From Pseudosulfitobacter sp. DSM 107133 (GTDB lineage: Bacteria > Pseudomonadota > Alphaproteobacteria > Rhodobacterales > Rhodobacteraceae), in assembly GCF_022788695.1 (NCBI RefSeq), contig NZ_CP085154.1, forward strand, positions 1,488,001-1,552,000: a DNA stretch of 64,000 nt, written 5' to 3'. Positions 43,675 to 54,100 of this stretch are shown in pieces (position 1 is the first letter of the stretch; the number at the start of each line of letters is the position of its first letter). The position numbers and the translations under genes are program-made. A model generated the notes under the pieces. It was not told the origin of the DNA and did not search any database. It saw nothing but the letters and a program-made list of their open reading frames with translations.

Positions 43675-46600
43675 ATGAGTATGTCTTCTGTTCCTTCCAA
43701 GGTTTCGCCGCGCACAAACAGTGGCGACATTGCCATTGTCGGCATGGCGGCAGACGTGCCGGGCGCTGGCGATATCGCACAGTTCTGGTCGAACCTGGCA
43801 GGCGGTGTTGAAAGCATCGTTAAGATGGATCGTGACGCGCTGATTGCGGCGGGCGAGGATCCTGCAAAAATCGGGCAACGCAACTATGTGCCTTTTGCCG
43901 CGCCTCTGGGCGGCTTTGCCGACTTCGACGCCGAGTTCTTTGGCTTTGGCCCGCGCGAGGCGGCGATCCTTGATCCGCAGCACCGCAAGTTCCTGGAAGT
44001 GACCTGGACCGCGATGGAGCAGGCGGGCCATCCGCCGCGCAGCTTTGACGGGCGTATCGGCGTTTTTGCCGGCTGCGGGCAGGGCAGCTATTTTCACGAC
44101 AACATCCGCACCAATCCCGCGCTGGTCGAGGACGTGGGCCTGTTTCTTTTGCGCCATACTGGAAACGATAAAGATTTCATGTCGACGCGCGTCAGCCATG
44201 TGTTCGACCTGAAGGGGCCCAGCGTTTCGCTTCAGACCGCCTGTTCAACGTCGCTGGTGGCGATCCACTATGCGCGTCAGGCGCTGATGAACGGCGAATG
44301 TGACATGGCGCTGGCGGGGGGTGTCACCATCGAACTGCCGCAGGGGCGGGGATATCTGTACAAGGAAAATGAAATCCTGTCGCCCGACGGGCATTGCCAT
44401 GCTTTCGATCACCGCGCCAAGGGCACGGTATTCGGCAGCGGCGCCGGTGCCGTCGCGCTGCGGCGTCTGGAAGACGCGCTTGCCGATGGCGACCACATCT
44501 GGGGTGTGATCAAGGGCAGTGCGGTCAACAATGACGGCGCGGCCAAGGCGGGGTATCTGGCCCCCAGCGTCGAAGGGCAGGCAGACGCCATTCGCACTGC
44601 CCTGCACGATGCCAATGTCGCGCCCGAGACCATTGGGTATATCGAATGCCACGGCACCGGCACCTATCTGGGTGATCCGATCGAGGTGGCCGCCCTTGAC
44701 GCGGCACATGGTCCGGCGGGCGGCGTGGCCTGCCACATCGGCTCGGTCAAGACGAACATTGGTCACACCGACACCGCCGCGGGGGTTATCGGCCTGATCA
44801 AGACCACGCTGTCGCTGTACAACGCCCAGATTCCGCCCAGCCTGAATTACGAGGCACCCAACCCCGAGATCGACTTTGCAGGCTCTCGATTTGCGGTGGC
44901 CGACCGGCTGATCGACTGGCCCGAACCCGCAGATGCACCCCGCCGCGCGGCGGTCAATTCGCTGGGCGTGGGCGGCACCAATGCCCATGTCATTCTCGAA
45001 GAAGCCCCTGCGCGCGCACTGTCGGAAGAAAGCGATTTTCCGTTTCAGATCATGATCCTGTCGGCGCGAAGTAAAGTGGCGCTTGATGCGGCTTCAACTG
45101 CTTTGGCCGCGCATCTGCGCGCCCATCCCGAACAGCCTCTGGCCGACATCGCCTATACCCTGAAAGAGGGTCGTCACGGCTTTGGAATGCGCCGCGTGCT
45201 GGTCGCCCAGACCCATGAAGAGGCCGCCGCCCTGCTTGAATCAGGCGACCCGCAGCGCGTCCATACCCACACCGCCCGCGAGACCACACCGCAACTGGTT
45301 TTCATGTTTCCGGGCGGCGGCGCGCAATATCCCAACATGGCGCGCGATCTCTACGAGACCGAGCCGGTCTTTGCCGAATGGATGGACCGCGGGCTGGATC
45401 ACCTTGCACCGCAACTGGATTATGACATTCGCGCCCTGTGGTTTCCCGAACCGGGCCAAGAGGACGCTGCCGCCAAGACGCTGACCCGGCCGTCGGTGCA
45501 ATTGCCGCTGATCATGATCACCGAATTTGCGCTGGCGCAGCTGTGGCTGAGCTGGGGCGTGCGCCCCGCAGCGCTGGTTGGGCATTCGATGGGCGAAAAC
45601 ACCGCCGCCGCACTGGCCGGTGTGATGTCCTTCGAAGACTGTATTGATCTGGTGCTGTTGCGCGGCAAGCTGTTCGACACGGTGCCGGCGGGGGGCATGT
45701 TGTCGGTTCCGCTGACGCAAGAGGCGCTTTTGCCGCTGCTGGGCGCGGATCTGGATATTGCCAGCGTCAACGCGCCGGGTCTGTGTGCCGTGTCCGGCCC
45801 GCAGGCGGCGCTGGACGCACTGGCCGCACGGTTGACCGAACAGGGCATCGAAAGCCAGCGCGTTTCCATCGACATCGCCGCCCATTCGCGGATGCTGGAT
45901 GACATCCTGCCGCAGTTCCGCTCGCATCTTCAGGGCATGACCCTGCACGCGCCGCAGATGCAGATCATGTCGAACCGCACCGGCGCACCGCTGAGCGACG
46001 CGCAGGCGACAGACCCCGAGTATTGGGTCCAACAACTGCGCCAGACCGTGCATTTTGCCGATTGCATTGATGCGCTGGCCGCGCGCCCGTCGGTCTTTCT
46101 TGAGGTCGGGCCGGGCCGTGCGCTGGCCTCCCTGGCGCAGATGGGCCAAGCGGTTCAGCCGGGACAGGCGTTCAGCACCCTGCGCCATGCCAATCAGCCC
46201 ATTGCAGACGATGCACAGTTTCAGGCGGTGATCGGCAGGCTTTGGGCCTGCGGGATCAATGCCGACTGGGACCAGATCTGGGGCGGCGCACGGCGCAACC
46301 GCGTGGTGTTGCCAGGCTACCAGTTCCAGCGCAGCCGCTATTTCATCGAACCGGGCCAGCCCGCTGTAACACAGGCGCGCGCACTGTCGCGCACTGACGA
46401 CGTAAGCGCATGGGGCTATACCCCGCGCTGGCGTCCTGAAGCGGCCGATTGCGACATCGAAACCGAAGAAACACTGGGCAGCCCGCGCAACTGGCTGGTC
46501 TTTGCAGATGCGGCAGGTGCCGCAGCGCCCGCCATCGCCGCCTTGCGCTCCGCAGGCCACAGCGTTGTTACCGTCACATCCGGTGACAGCTTCCAGCGGC

Positions 46601-49600
46601 GCGGCGCACAGGACTATATCCTGTCGCCCGAACAGGGCCGCGCAGGATACGAGGCGCTGATGGGTGCGCTGGCCGTGGACGGCTTGCTGCCCCGGCGCAT
46701 CGCGCATTTCTGGGGCGTGACAGCGGGCGAAACCTTCCGCCCCGGCTCCAGCTTTTTTGATCGCAATATCGAACATGGTTTCTACAGCCTGACCCATCTG
46801 GCGCAGGCGCTGGAAAGCGTCGAGCTGCCCGACGGGTGCCACATTACCGTGGTGACCTCGGGGGCGCTGCGGGTCCGTGACGAGGGGCCGTTCTATCCGG
46901 AAAAGGCCTGTGTTCTGGGACCTGTCGGCGTCATCCCGCGTGAATTTCCGAATGTGACCGTGCAACTGGTCGACATCGAACGCCCGGACATGGCGCCGCC
47001 CCGCCGTGCGCGCAAGCAAGCGGCGCAGGTGGACCCGTCGCAGCGCCTGCTGATGCGCGATTTGCTGGCCGAGCCCGCAAACGGCGTCGCGGCCCTGCGC
47101 GGTGGTGAACGTCTCGCCTCGGTCCTGCGTGCTGTGCCCCTGGCTGAAACTGCAGACGCGCCGGTGTACAAGGATGGCGGGCTTTATCTGATCACCGGCG
47201 GCTTTGGCGGTATCGGTCTGGCCATCGCCCGCGACATCGCGCGCCGCACACAGGCGCATATCGTGCTGCTGTCGCGCAGCGCCGTGCCGCCGCGCGCCGA
47301 ATGGGCCCGCTATGAGGGGGCCGCAGCTGGCCCCGCAACAGGGCGCACCGCACGCAAGATTGCCGCAATCCGCGAGATCGAAGAGCTGGGCGGGCGTATC
47401 ACCTGTCTGACCGGCGATGTGACCGATGTGCAGCAGATGCAGGCTGTGCGCGCGCAGCTGGCCGAGATTGGCCCGCTGAACGGGATCATCCATGCGGCAG
47501 GCGTTGTTGACGATGCGCCGTTGTTGACCAAGGACGAAGCTGGGATGCAGGCGGTGCTTGCGCCCAAGATTGCAGGCCTGCGCGTTCTGAACGAGGTGTT
47601 CCCCGATGGCAGCGCCGATCTGCTGGTGCTGTGTTCATCGACCAGCACGCTGACCACGCCAGCGGGGCAGGTCGATTATGTTGCCGCCAATGCCTATCTT
47701 GACGCGGTCGCGCAAGCGCGGCGGGGCGGGCAAACCCGCACGCTGGCGATCAACTGGGGCGTCTGGTCAGACACCGGCATGGCAGTCGATGCGATGGCGG
47801 CCCGCACCGGAGACGCCGCAGCACCGCGCGCCCTGGACACACCGATGCTGGAGGACGTGACCGAAGCTGCCGATACTTCGGAACGCTTCGCGCTGAACCT
47901 GTCACCCGAGGACGACTGGGTGCTGGCCGAGCACCGCACGCGCGCGGGCCATGTCCTGTTGCCCGGCACCGCCGTGATTGAACTGGCGGCCGAAGCGATG
48001 GCGGCGGGGGGTGGCTTCCGTCCCTTTACGCTCAGCGAACTGCATTTCCTGCGCCCTTTCACCACCACGCCGGGAACGCGGCAAGCGGGCGTTCTGCGTC
48101 TGGGCGCAGGTCGGCAGGATCGCGCGCTGTCGTTGCATCGCTGCGTCACTCTGGACGGGCGCACCGGTGAAGTCACAACCGCCGAGGCACGCATTGCGGC
48201 GCTCAGCGAAACCGCGCCGCAGATCGACCTTCGGGCCATTGAAGCCCGTTGTGAAGCCAACGGGTCCGGCGATTTCACTTCGCCGCAAGAGGCGCATCTG
48301 GACTTTGGTCCGCGCTGGCGGGTTGTCACCGGCACCGCTACGGGCAAGGGCGAGGGCATCGCCCGTCTGGCGCTTCCTGCCGCGTACCACGGGGATATTG
48401 GTGCGGGCTGGCTGGCCCATCCCGGCCTGCTGGATCTGGCGACGGGCTGGGCGATTGGGCTGCACGACAGCTATGATCCGGCGGATCTGTGGGTGCCTGC
48501 AAGCTACGGCGAACTGCACATGTTTGCGCCGCTCCCGGCCGAGATTGTCAGCTGGATGCGCCTGTCGCCCGCTGCCGCGCAGGGCGTTGATGCGCAAAGC
48601 GTGATGTTCGACATTATTTTGGCCACGCCATCCGGCGCGGTTCTGATCGAAGTGCGCGGCCTGCGCATGTTGCGTCTGCCGGCTTCGGCGCTGGCGGGTA
48701 TTGACGCCGCCCCTGCGCCCAGCGAGATCGACTTTGCCAATGGCAAAGCCGCACCGCTGTCGCTGGCCGAAACCCGTCTGTTGGCGCAAGTCGCCCAAGG
48801 CATCACCGCCGCGGAAGGCCCCGAGGCACTGGCGCGCGCGCTGAGATTGTCGGCGTCGGACGGATTGGCACGCATTGCCATTTCGCCCGTCGATCTGCAC
48901 GGGCTGATCGCCGAGGCCGCCGCCGGACCCGAAGACGTGGCGCAGGCTGGCGCCAGCTTCGAACGCCCCACGCTTGAGGCTGACTACATCGCCCCCAAAG
49001 AGGGCACCGAAGCCAGCCTTGCCGCCATTTGGTCAACGCTGCTGGGCATTTCGCAGGTGGGGGCCGAAGACAGTTTCTTCGACCTCGGGGGGCATTCCCT
49101 GCTGGCGGTGCGCCTGTTTGCACAGGTCAAGCAGCGCCACGGCATCGACTTTCCCCTGTCGGTTCTGTTCGAGGCCCCGACCATCGCAGCGCTGGCCGCG
49201 CGTATCGACGCGGCAGGTGGCGGGATCGCAGTGCACGCAGACGAAGCGTCGACACCTGAGGCCGTGCCACAGGATGCACCTCAGCATCTGGTGGCGCTGC
49301 ATCCGGGTAAATCGGGTGGCCACACGCCGCTGTTCATCGTGGCGGGCATGTTCGGCAACGTGCTGAACCTGCGCCAGCTGGCCTTTGCCATCGGACGCGA
49401 CCGCGCCGTTTGGGGCTTGCAGGCGCGGGGTCTGATGGGCGGTGCCGACCCGCACACGCGCATGGAGACCGCCGCCGCCGATTACATCGCGGAGATGCGT
49501 CGGGTGCAACCTGAGGGGCCCTATTACCTTGCCGGTTTCTCGGGCGGTGGCATCACCGCGATGGAGGTGGCCCAGCAACTGCGCGCAGCCGGTGAAGAGG

Positions 49601-50142
49601 TGGCGATGCTGGCCTTGCTTGACACGCCGCTGCCGCACCGCCCCGCGCTAAGCCGTGCCGACAAGGTGTTGATAAAATTGCAGGAACTGCGCAGCAAGGG
49701 GCCTGGGTTCCTTGTGGAATGGGCCCGCAACCGGATCGACTGGGAGCTGTCCAAACGCAACGCGCATGCCCCTGCCGAGGAAGCAGGCAGTTTCCACAAT
49801 GCCGCCATTGAACAGGCGTTCCGCGCCGCCGCCGCTGCCTATCAGCCGCGCCAGTGGGATGGTCCGGTTACACTGTTCCGCCCCAAGCTGGACCAGAAAT
49901 GGCGCGGCACCGGCGGTGCCTGGATCAGTTCCGAACGTGAATATGTCATTCCCGACAACGGCTGGGGCCGGTATTGCCCCAACCTCGACGTGATCGAGGT
50001 GCCGGGGGATCATGACGGGATGGTTCTGGTGCCCAACGTCTCGACATTGGCTGGCCACATCGCGGCGCTGGCCGCTGATGCCGATGCAATGGCCGTGCGT
50101 GGCGATACGTCCGACTGGGCCAGCCGCACAGCGGCAGAGTGA
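43675..50142 (+). CDS. Type I polyketide synthase, single module with thioesterase (KS-AT-KR-DH-ACP-TE)
   Basis: A 2155-residue protein. The ketosynthase (about 19-440) has Cys190 in TACSTSL, His326 in HGTGT and His364 in IGHTD. The acyltransferase (about 540-840) has Ser638 in GHSMGEN and an AAHS motif at the specificity position. The ketoreductase (about 1170-1370) has TGGFGGIG, an AGVVDD segment suggesting a B-type KR, and the YVAANAYLDA Tyr/Asn. The dehydratase (about 1395-1670) has EHRTRAGHVLLPGTA and HPGLLD. The ACP has Ser1808 in LGGHSLL; the thioesterase has Ser1956 in GFSGGG. KR precedes DH, unlike the canonical order; no ER is present. A frame extends upstream, but 43675 gives a natural N-terminus. 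Confidence 0.93.
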   Translation: MSMSSVPSKVSPRTNSGDIAIVGMAADVPGAGDIAQFWSNLAGGVESIVKMDRDALIAAGEDPAKIGQRNYVPFAAPLGGFADFDAEFFGFGPREAAILDPQHRKFLEVTWTAMEQAGHPPRSFDGRIGVFAGCGQGSYFHDNIRTNPALVEDVGLFLLRHTGNDKDFMSTRVSHVFDLKGPSVSLQTACSTSLVAIHYARQALMNGECDMALAGGVTIELPQGRGYLYKENEILSPDGHCHAFDHRAKGTVFGSGAGAVALRRLEDALADGDHIWGVIKGSAVNNDGAAKAGYLAPSVEGQADAIRTALHDANVAPETIGYIECHGTGTYLGDPIEVAALDAAHGPAGGVACHIGSVKTNIGHTDTAAGVIGLIKTTLSLYNAQIPPSLNYEAPNPEIDFAGSRFAVADRLIDWPEPADAPRRAAVNSLGVGGTNAHVILEEAPARALSEESDFPFQIMILSARSKVALDAASTALAAHLRAHPEQPLADIAYTLKEGRHGFGMRRVLVAQTHEEAAALLESGDPQRVHTHTARETTPQLVFMFPGGGAQYPNMARDLYETEPVFAEWMDRGLDHLAPQLDYDIRALWFPEPGQEDAAAKTLTRPSVQLPLIMITEFALAQLWLSWGVRPAALVGHSMGENTAAALAGVMSFEDCIDLVLLRGKLFDTVPAGGMLSVPLTQEALLPLLGADLDIASVNAPGLCAVSGPQAALDALAARLTEQGIESQRVSIDIAAHSRMLDDILPQFRSHLQGMTLHAPQMQIMSNRTGAPLSDAQATDPEYWVQQLRQTVHFADCIDALAARPSVFLEVGPGRALASLAQMGQAVQPGQAFSTLRHANQPIADDAQFQAVIGRLWACGINADWDQIWGGARRNRVVLPGYQFQRSRYFIEPGQPAVTQARALSRTDDVSAWGYTPRWRPEAADCDIETEETLGSPRNWLVFADAAGAAAPAIAALRSAGHSVVTVTSGDSFQRRGAQDYILSPEQGRAGYEALMGALAVDGLLPRRIAHFWGVTAGETFRPGSSFFDRNIEHGFYSLTHLAQALESVELPDGCHITVVTSGALRVRDEGPFYPEKACVLGPVGVIPREFPNVTVQLVDIERPDMAPPRRARKQAAQVDPSQRLLMRDLLAEPANGVAALRGGERLASVLRAVPLAETADAPVYKDGGLYLITGGFGGIGLAIARDIARRTQAHIVLLSRSAVPPRAEWARYEGAAAGPATGRTARKIAAIREIEELGGRITCLTGDVTDVQQMQAVRAQLAEIGPLNGIIHAAGVVDDAPLLTKDEAGMQAVLAPKIAGLRVLNEVFPDGSADLLVLCSSTSTLTTPAGQVDYVAANAYLDAVAQARRGGQTRTLAINWGVWSDTGMAVDAMAARTGDAAAPRALDTPMLEDVTEAADTSERFALNLSPEDDWVLAEHRTRAGHVLLPGTAVIELAAEAMAAGGGFRPFTLSELHFLRPFTTTPGTRQAGVLRLGAGRQDRALSLHRCVTLDGRTGEVTTAEARIAALSETAPQIDLRAIEARCEANGSGDFTSPQEAHLDFGPRWRVVTGTATGKGEGIARLALPAAYHGDIGAGWLAHPGLLDLATGWAIGLHDSYDPADLWVPASYGELHMFAPLPAEIVSWMRLSPAAAQGVDAQSVMFDIILATPSGAVLIEVRGLRMLRLPASALAGIDAAPAPSEIDFANGKAAPLSLAETRLLAQVAQGITAAEGPEALARALRLSASDGLARIAISPVDLHGLIAEAAAGPEDVAQAGASFERPTLEADYIAPKEGTEASLAAIWSTLLGISQVGAEDSFFDLGGHSLLAVRLFAQVKQRHGIDFPLSVLFEAPTIAALAARIDAAGGGIAVHADEASTPEAVPQDAPQHLVALHPGKSGGHTPLFIVAGMFGNVLNLRQLAFAIGRDRAVWGLQARGLMGGADPHTRMETAAADYIAEMRRVQPEGPYYLAGFSGGGITAMEVAQQLRAAGEEVAMLALLDTPLPHRPALSRADKVLIKLQELRSKGPGFLVEWARNRIDWELSKRNAHAPAEEAGSFHNAAIEQAFRAAAAAYQPRQWDGPVTLFRPKLDQKWRGTGGAWISSEREYVIPDNGWGRYCPNLDVIEVPGDHDGMVLVPNVSTLAGHIAALAADADAMAVRGDTSDWASRTAAE

Positions 50143-50148
50143 GATGAC

Positions 50149-51180
50149 ATGACCCGGCAAACGCCCACCGTCCTTGTTGTCGTGCTGAACTATCGCACGC
50201 CGGAACTGGCCCTGAAATCCGCAGGTTGCGCCGTCACCGCGATGCAGGGGATCGCGGGCAGCATCACTATCGTTGACAACGCCTCGGGCGATGGCAGCGA
50301 CAAGATCATCGCCAAGGGGATCGCTGACGCGGGCTGGGATCGGGTGACCTTTCTGCAGTCACCGCACAACGGCGGCTTTGGTGCGGGCAACAATCTGGCC
50401 ATGCGCGCAGGCCTGCCTGACGGGACTGCCCCCGATTTCGTCTATTTGCTGAATTCCGACGCATGGCCGCGCCCCGATGCCATCCGCGTGCTGCTGGACA
50501 CGCTTGCAGCGCATCCCGAAGCGGGTATGGCCGGAAGCCGTATCGTCGGGGACGACGGCGTGCTGCACCACACATGTTTCCGCTTTCCGTCGATCTTGGG
50601 TGAATTCGAAGGCGCGGTGCGCACGGGTATTTTCACGCGCCTGCTGCGCAACTGGGTGGTGCCTTTTCCGGTGCCCGAGGCGACAGCGCCCGTTGATTGG
50701 GTGGCGGGTGCGTCGATCATGATGCGCCAGCCGATGCTGGACGCGGTTGGGCTGTTTGACGAAAGCTTCTTTCTATACTTCGAGGAAACCGACCTGTGTT
50801 TGCGCGCCGCGCGGGCAAAGTGGACATGTCTGTATGTGCCCGCCTCCGAGGCCGAGCATCTGGGGTCGGTGTCGACCGGCATGAAAGAATGGGCGCGCAC
50901 GCCGGGCTATTGGTTTGACTCGCGCATGCATTATTTTGTGCAGAACCACGGGCGCGCCTATGCGCTGGCCGCGACAGTGTCGCGGGCGCTGGGCGAGGGG
51001 CTGTGGCGGTTGCGCTGTCTTCTGACGGGCCGGGCCCGCGACACGGCCCCGTATTTTCTGCGCGATCTGATTGCCCACGGTTTGCGGCGCGGTCAGGCGG
51101 GCCGGTCAAACCGTGCCATTCCATTCAACAACGCGGCGCTGCTGCGCAACCACGATGTGCCGACAGGAGGCAACCTATGA
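50149..51180 (+). CDS. Glycosyltransferase family 2 (rhamnosyltransferase-like)
   Basis: A 343-residue GT-A enzyme. VLVVVLNYRTPELALKSA, SITIVDNASGDGSDK and the nucleotide-binding YLLNSDAWPRPDA are followed by a GASIMMRQPMLDAVGLFDESFF and EETDLCLRAARAKW block, the pattern of WbbL-type rhamnosyltransferases. It lies 6 nt after the PKS stop and overlaps the NRPS gene (ATGA). Its place inside the PKS/NRPS operon suggests it glycosylates the assembly-line product or joins it to the glycan; this is inference. Confidence 0.9.
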   Translation: MTRQTPTVLVVVLNYRTPELALKSAGCAVTAMQGIAGSITIVDNASGDGSDKIIAKGIADAGWDRVTFLQSPHNGGFGAGNNLAMRAGLPDGTAPDFVYLLNSDAWPRPDAIRVLLDTLAAHPEAGMAGSRIVGDDGVLHHTCFRFPSILGEFEGAVRTGIFTRLLRNWVVPFPVPEATAPVDWVAGASIMMRQPMLDAVGLFDESFFLYFEETDLCLRAARAKWTCLYVPASEAEHLGSVSTGMKEWARTPGYWFDSRMHYFVQNHGRAYALAATVSRALGEGLWRLRCLLTGRARDTAPYFLRDLIAHGLRRGQAGRSNRAIPFNNAALLRNHDVPTGGNL

Positions 51181-54100
51181 GCCTATTTTCATGTGTTCTG
51201 ATCGGAGACGAAAGCCTGACCATCGCCTGCGGTGCCCGGTTGATCGAACGTGGTGCTGACATTCGTGCCGTTGCCACACGCGATGCCGACGTGGCGCGCT
51301 GGGCCGAAGGCGCGGGGCTGACGGTGACACAGCGCATAGCCGATCTGCCTACGCTTGTGCAGGACGGGATCGACTGGGTGCTGAGCATCGCCAACCTGCG
51401 CATCGTGCCAAAGGCGGTGCTGGACTGGCCCGCGCGCGGTGCGGTCAACTTTCACGACGGGCCGCTGCCCGATTATGCGGGCATCAACACGCCGGTCTGG
51501 GCCATTCTGAACAGGCGCAAAAGCCATGGTGTGACCTGGCATTTCATGACCAGCGGCATCGACGAAGGCGACATCATCCTGTCGCGCGCCTTCGACATGC
51601 CGCGCGACGTGACCGCCCATGCCCTGAATGCACGCTGCTATGCCGAGGGGCTGGACAGCTTTGGCGCGGTGCTGGACGAACTGGCCGCGCCCGATCCGCA
51701 GCGCATGGCGCAGGATTTCAGCACCCGTCAGCTGTTCACCCGCGCGCAACTGCCGCCTGCCGCCGGATACATTGATTTCGACAGCACCGTACAAGACGCG
51801 CGCGCATTGGTCAGCGCGCTTGATTTTGCTTCCCATGCCAACCCCGTGGCCTGTGCCCGCATCCGTCTGGACGGCGCGGCGGTACAGGTACGGCGCGCCG
51901 AACCTGCCGAGGGGCAGGGCGCTCCCGGCCTTGTTGTCGCTGTCGGCGAGGGCAGGCTGACTGTTATGTGCGCGGACGGCGCGCTGCGTCTGTCGGGGCT
52001 GAGCCGGATGGACGGGCGCACGCCCCGCATTGATGTGGTTGCGGGCGATACCCTGGAGCGTCCCGACGTAGACCTTGACGCCATCGCCTCGCTTGCCAAA
52101 CACGAAGACCACTGGCGCGCTCTCCTGAGCACGGCAAAGCCGCTGGCCGTCCCCCTGGCGGGTGGCGCAACCGGTGCCGCTGACTGGCAGAGCCGCGAGA
52201 TTGCAAGCCCCGCAGGGCTGGAGCGCGATACCGCACTTGAGCGCATAGCGCGCTGGGCCGCGCAGGGCGCAGGTGCTGCCGGATACATGGCCTATCGCAA
52301 CAGGGCGCTGGCGGCACTGGCGGCGAAAGCGCCGCACGAGATTGCCGACTGGCTGCCGTTGCGCAGCGATGCGGCGCTTGAGGATGCGGCCGAAGCCGCG
52401 AACCGTCCGGGCATGGCCGCTGATCTGGGCCTGCGTCTGGCGGGTGGTCCCGGCCTCGAAAGACCTGCCATGGGCATCTGTGAAGACGGCACGCCCGTCG
52501 AGGGCACCGCTGTCAGCGTTCTGTGGCCCGAGGGGCGCCTGATGTTTGATGCCACACGCATCAGCCCCGCTGCCGCCGATCTGCTGGCCGCGCGTCTGGC
52601 CGAGACGCTTGCGGGCAGCACCCGCGCGGTGTCGCAAGCGGACGCGGCCTTGCAGGCGATATGGCATGGCACACCGGCCCAACCCGCCGGCGCGCTGACC
52701 GTCCACGGTGCGATCACGGCACAGGCCAAACGCACGCCGGAGGCGCAAGCGCTGGTGTTCGAGGATACGATCCTGACCTACGCCGCGCTTGAGGCGCGCG
52801 CCGATGCGGTGGCGGCGGCCTTGCAGGGCGCGGGTGTGACCAAAGGCACCCATGTGGCGCTGTGCCTGTCGCGCGGTCCCGATCTGGTGATCGGCGCGCT
52901 GGGCATTCTCAAGGCGGGCGGGGCCTATGTGCCGCTTGATCCCGATTATCCGGCTGCGCGGCTGGCCCATGCCATCACTGACAGCCAGGCCCCCATCGTG
53001 CTGACCGAGGCCGCACTGGAAAACACCCTGCCGCAGACCGGCGCACGCCTGATGCGTATCGCGGATTGTGCGCAGAGCCATGCGCCGGTGCAGGATGTGG
53101 CCGGGCTCGATGACACCGCCTATCTGATCTACACCTCGGGTTCGACCGGCACACCCAAGGGCGTGCGTGTCAGCCACGGCAATGTCGCAAATTTCCGCGC
53201 CGGCATGGATGAACATATCGACGCTGATGCGGGTGGTGTCTGGCTGGCGGTCACCAGCATCGCCTTTGATATCTCGGTGCTTGAGCTGTGGCACACGCTG
53301 GCGCGCGGTTTCAAGGTTGTGCTGTCGGGCGGCGAGACCCGCGCGGCGGTGTCCGGCACCTCGCAAATGGGGGGCACCAGCCGTGGCGGGCTGAAGTTCG
53401 GCCTGTATTACTGGGGCAATGATGGCGGCGTGACGGCGGACAAATACCACCTGCTGCTGGAGGGCGCGAAATTTGCCGATGCCAACGGCTTTACCTCGCT
53501 CTGGACACCCGAGCGGCATTTCCACGCCTTCGGCGGATCCTACCCCAATCCGGCAGTGACGGGGGCGGCTGTGGCGGCGGTGACACGCAACCTTGATGTG
53601 CGCGCGGGCAGCTGCGTGGCGCCGCTGCACCATCCGGCGCGCATTGCCGAGGAATGGGCGGTGATCGACAATCTGACAGGCGGACGCGCAGGCATTGCCT
53701 TTGCCTCGGGCTGGCAGCCTGACGACTTTGTGCTGCGTCCCGAAAACACGCCCCCTGCGAACAAACCGGCCCTGTACAGCACGCTGGAACAGGTCCGTGC
53801 CCTGTGGCGCGGCGAAGAGGTCAGCTTTGCCACCCAGTCCGGTGCGCCGCACAGCGTGATGACCTATCCGCGCCCCGTGCAGGCCGAATTGCCCGTCTGG
53901 GTCACCACGGCGGGCAATCCCGACACATGGCGCGAGGCCGGTGCGCTGGGTGCGCATGTGCTGACGCACCTGCTGGGCCAGACCATCGAAGAGGTGCGCG
54001 GCAAGATCGAGATTTATCATGAAGCCCTACGCGGCGCCGGCCACAATCCGGCTGATTTCCAGGTGACCATGATGCTGCACAGCTATCTGGCCGACACGCG

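Noticed and set aside
43453..44199. Long minus-strand open frame opposite the PKS start
   Set aside because: Lies opposite a strongly supported ketosynthase domain; composition and lack of motifs fit a shadow frame in GC-rich DNA.
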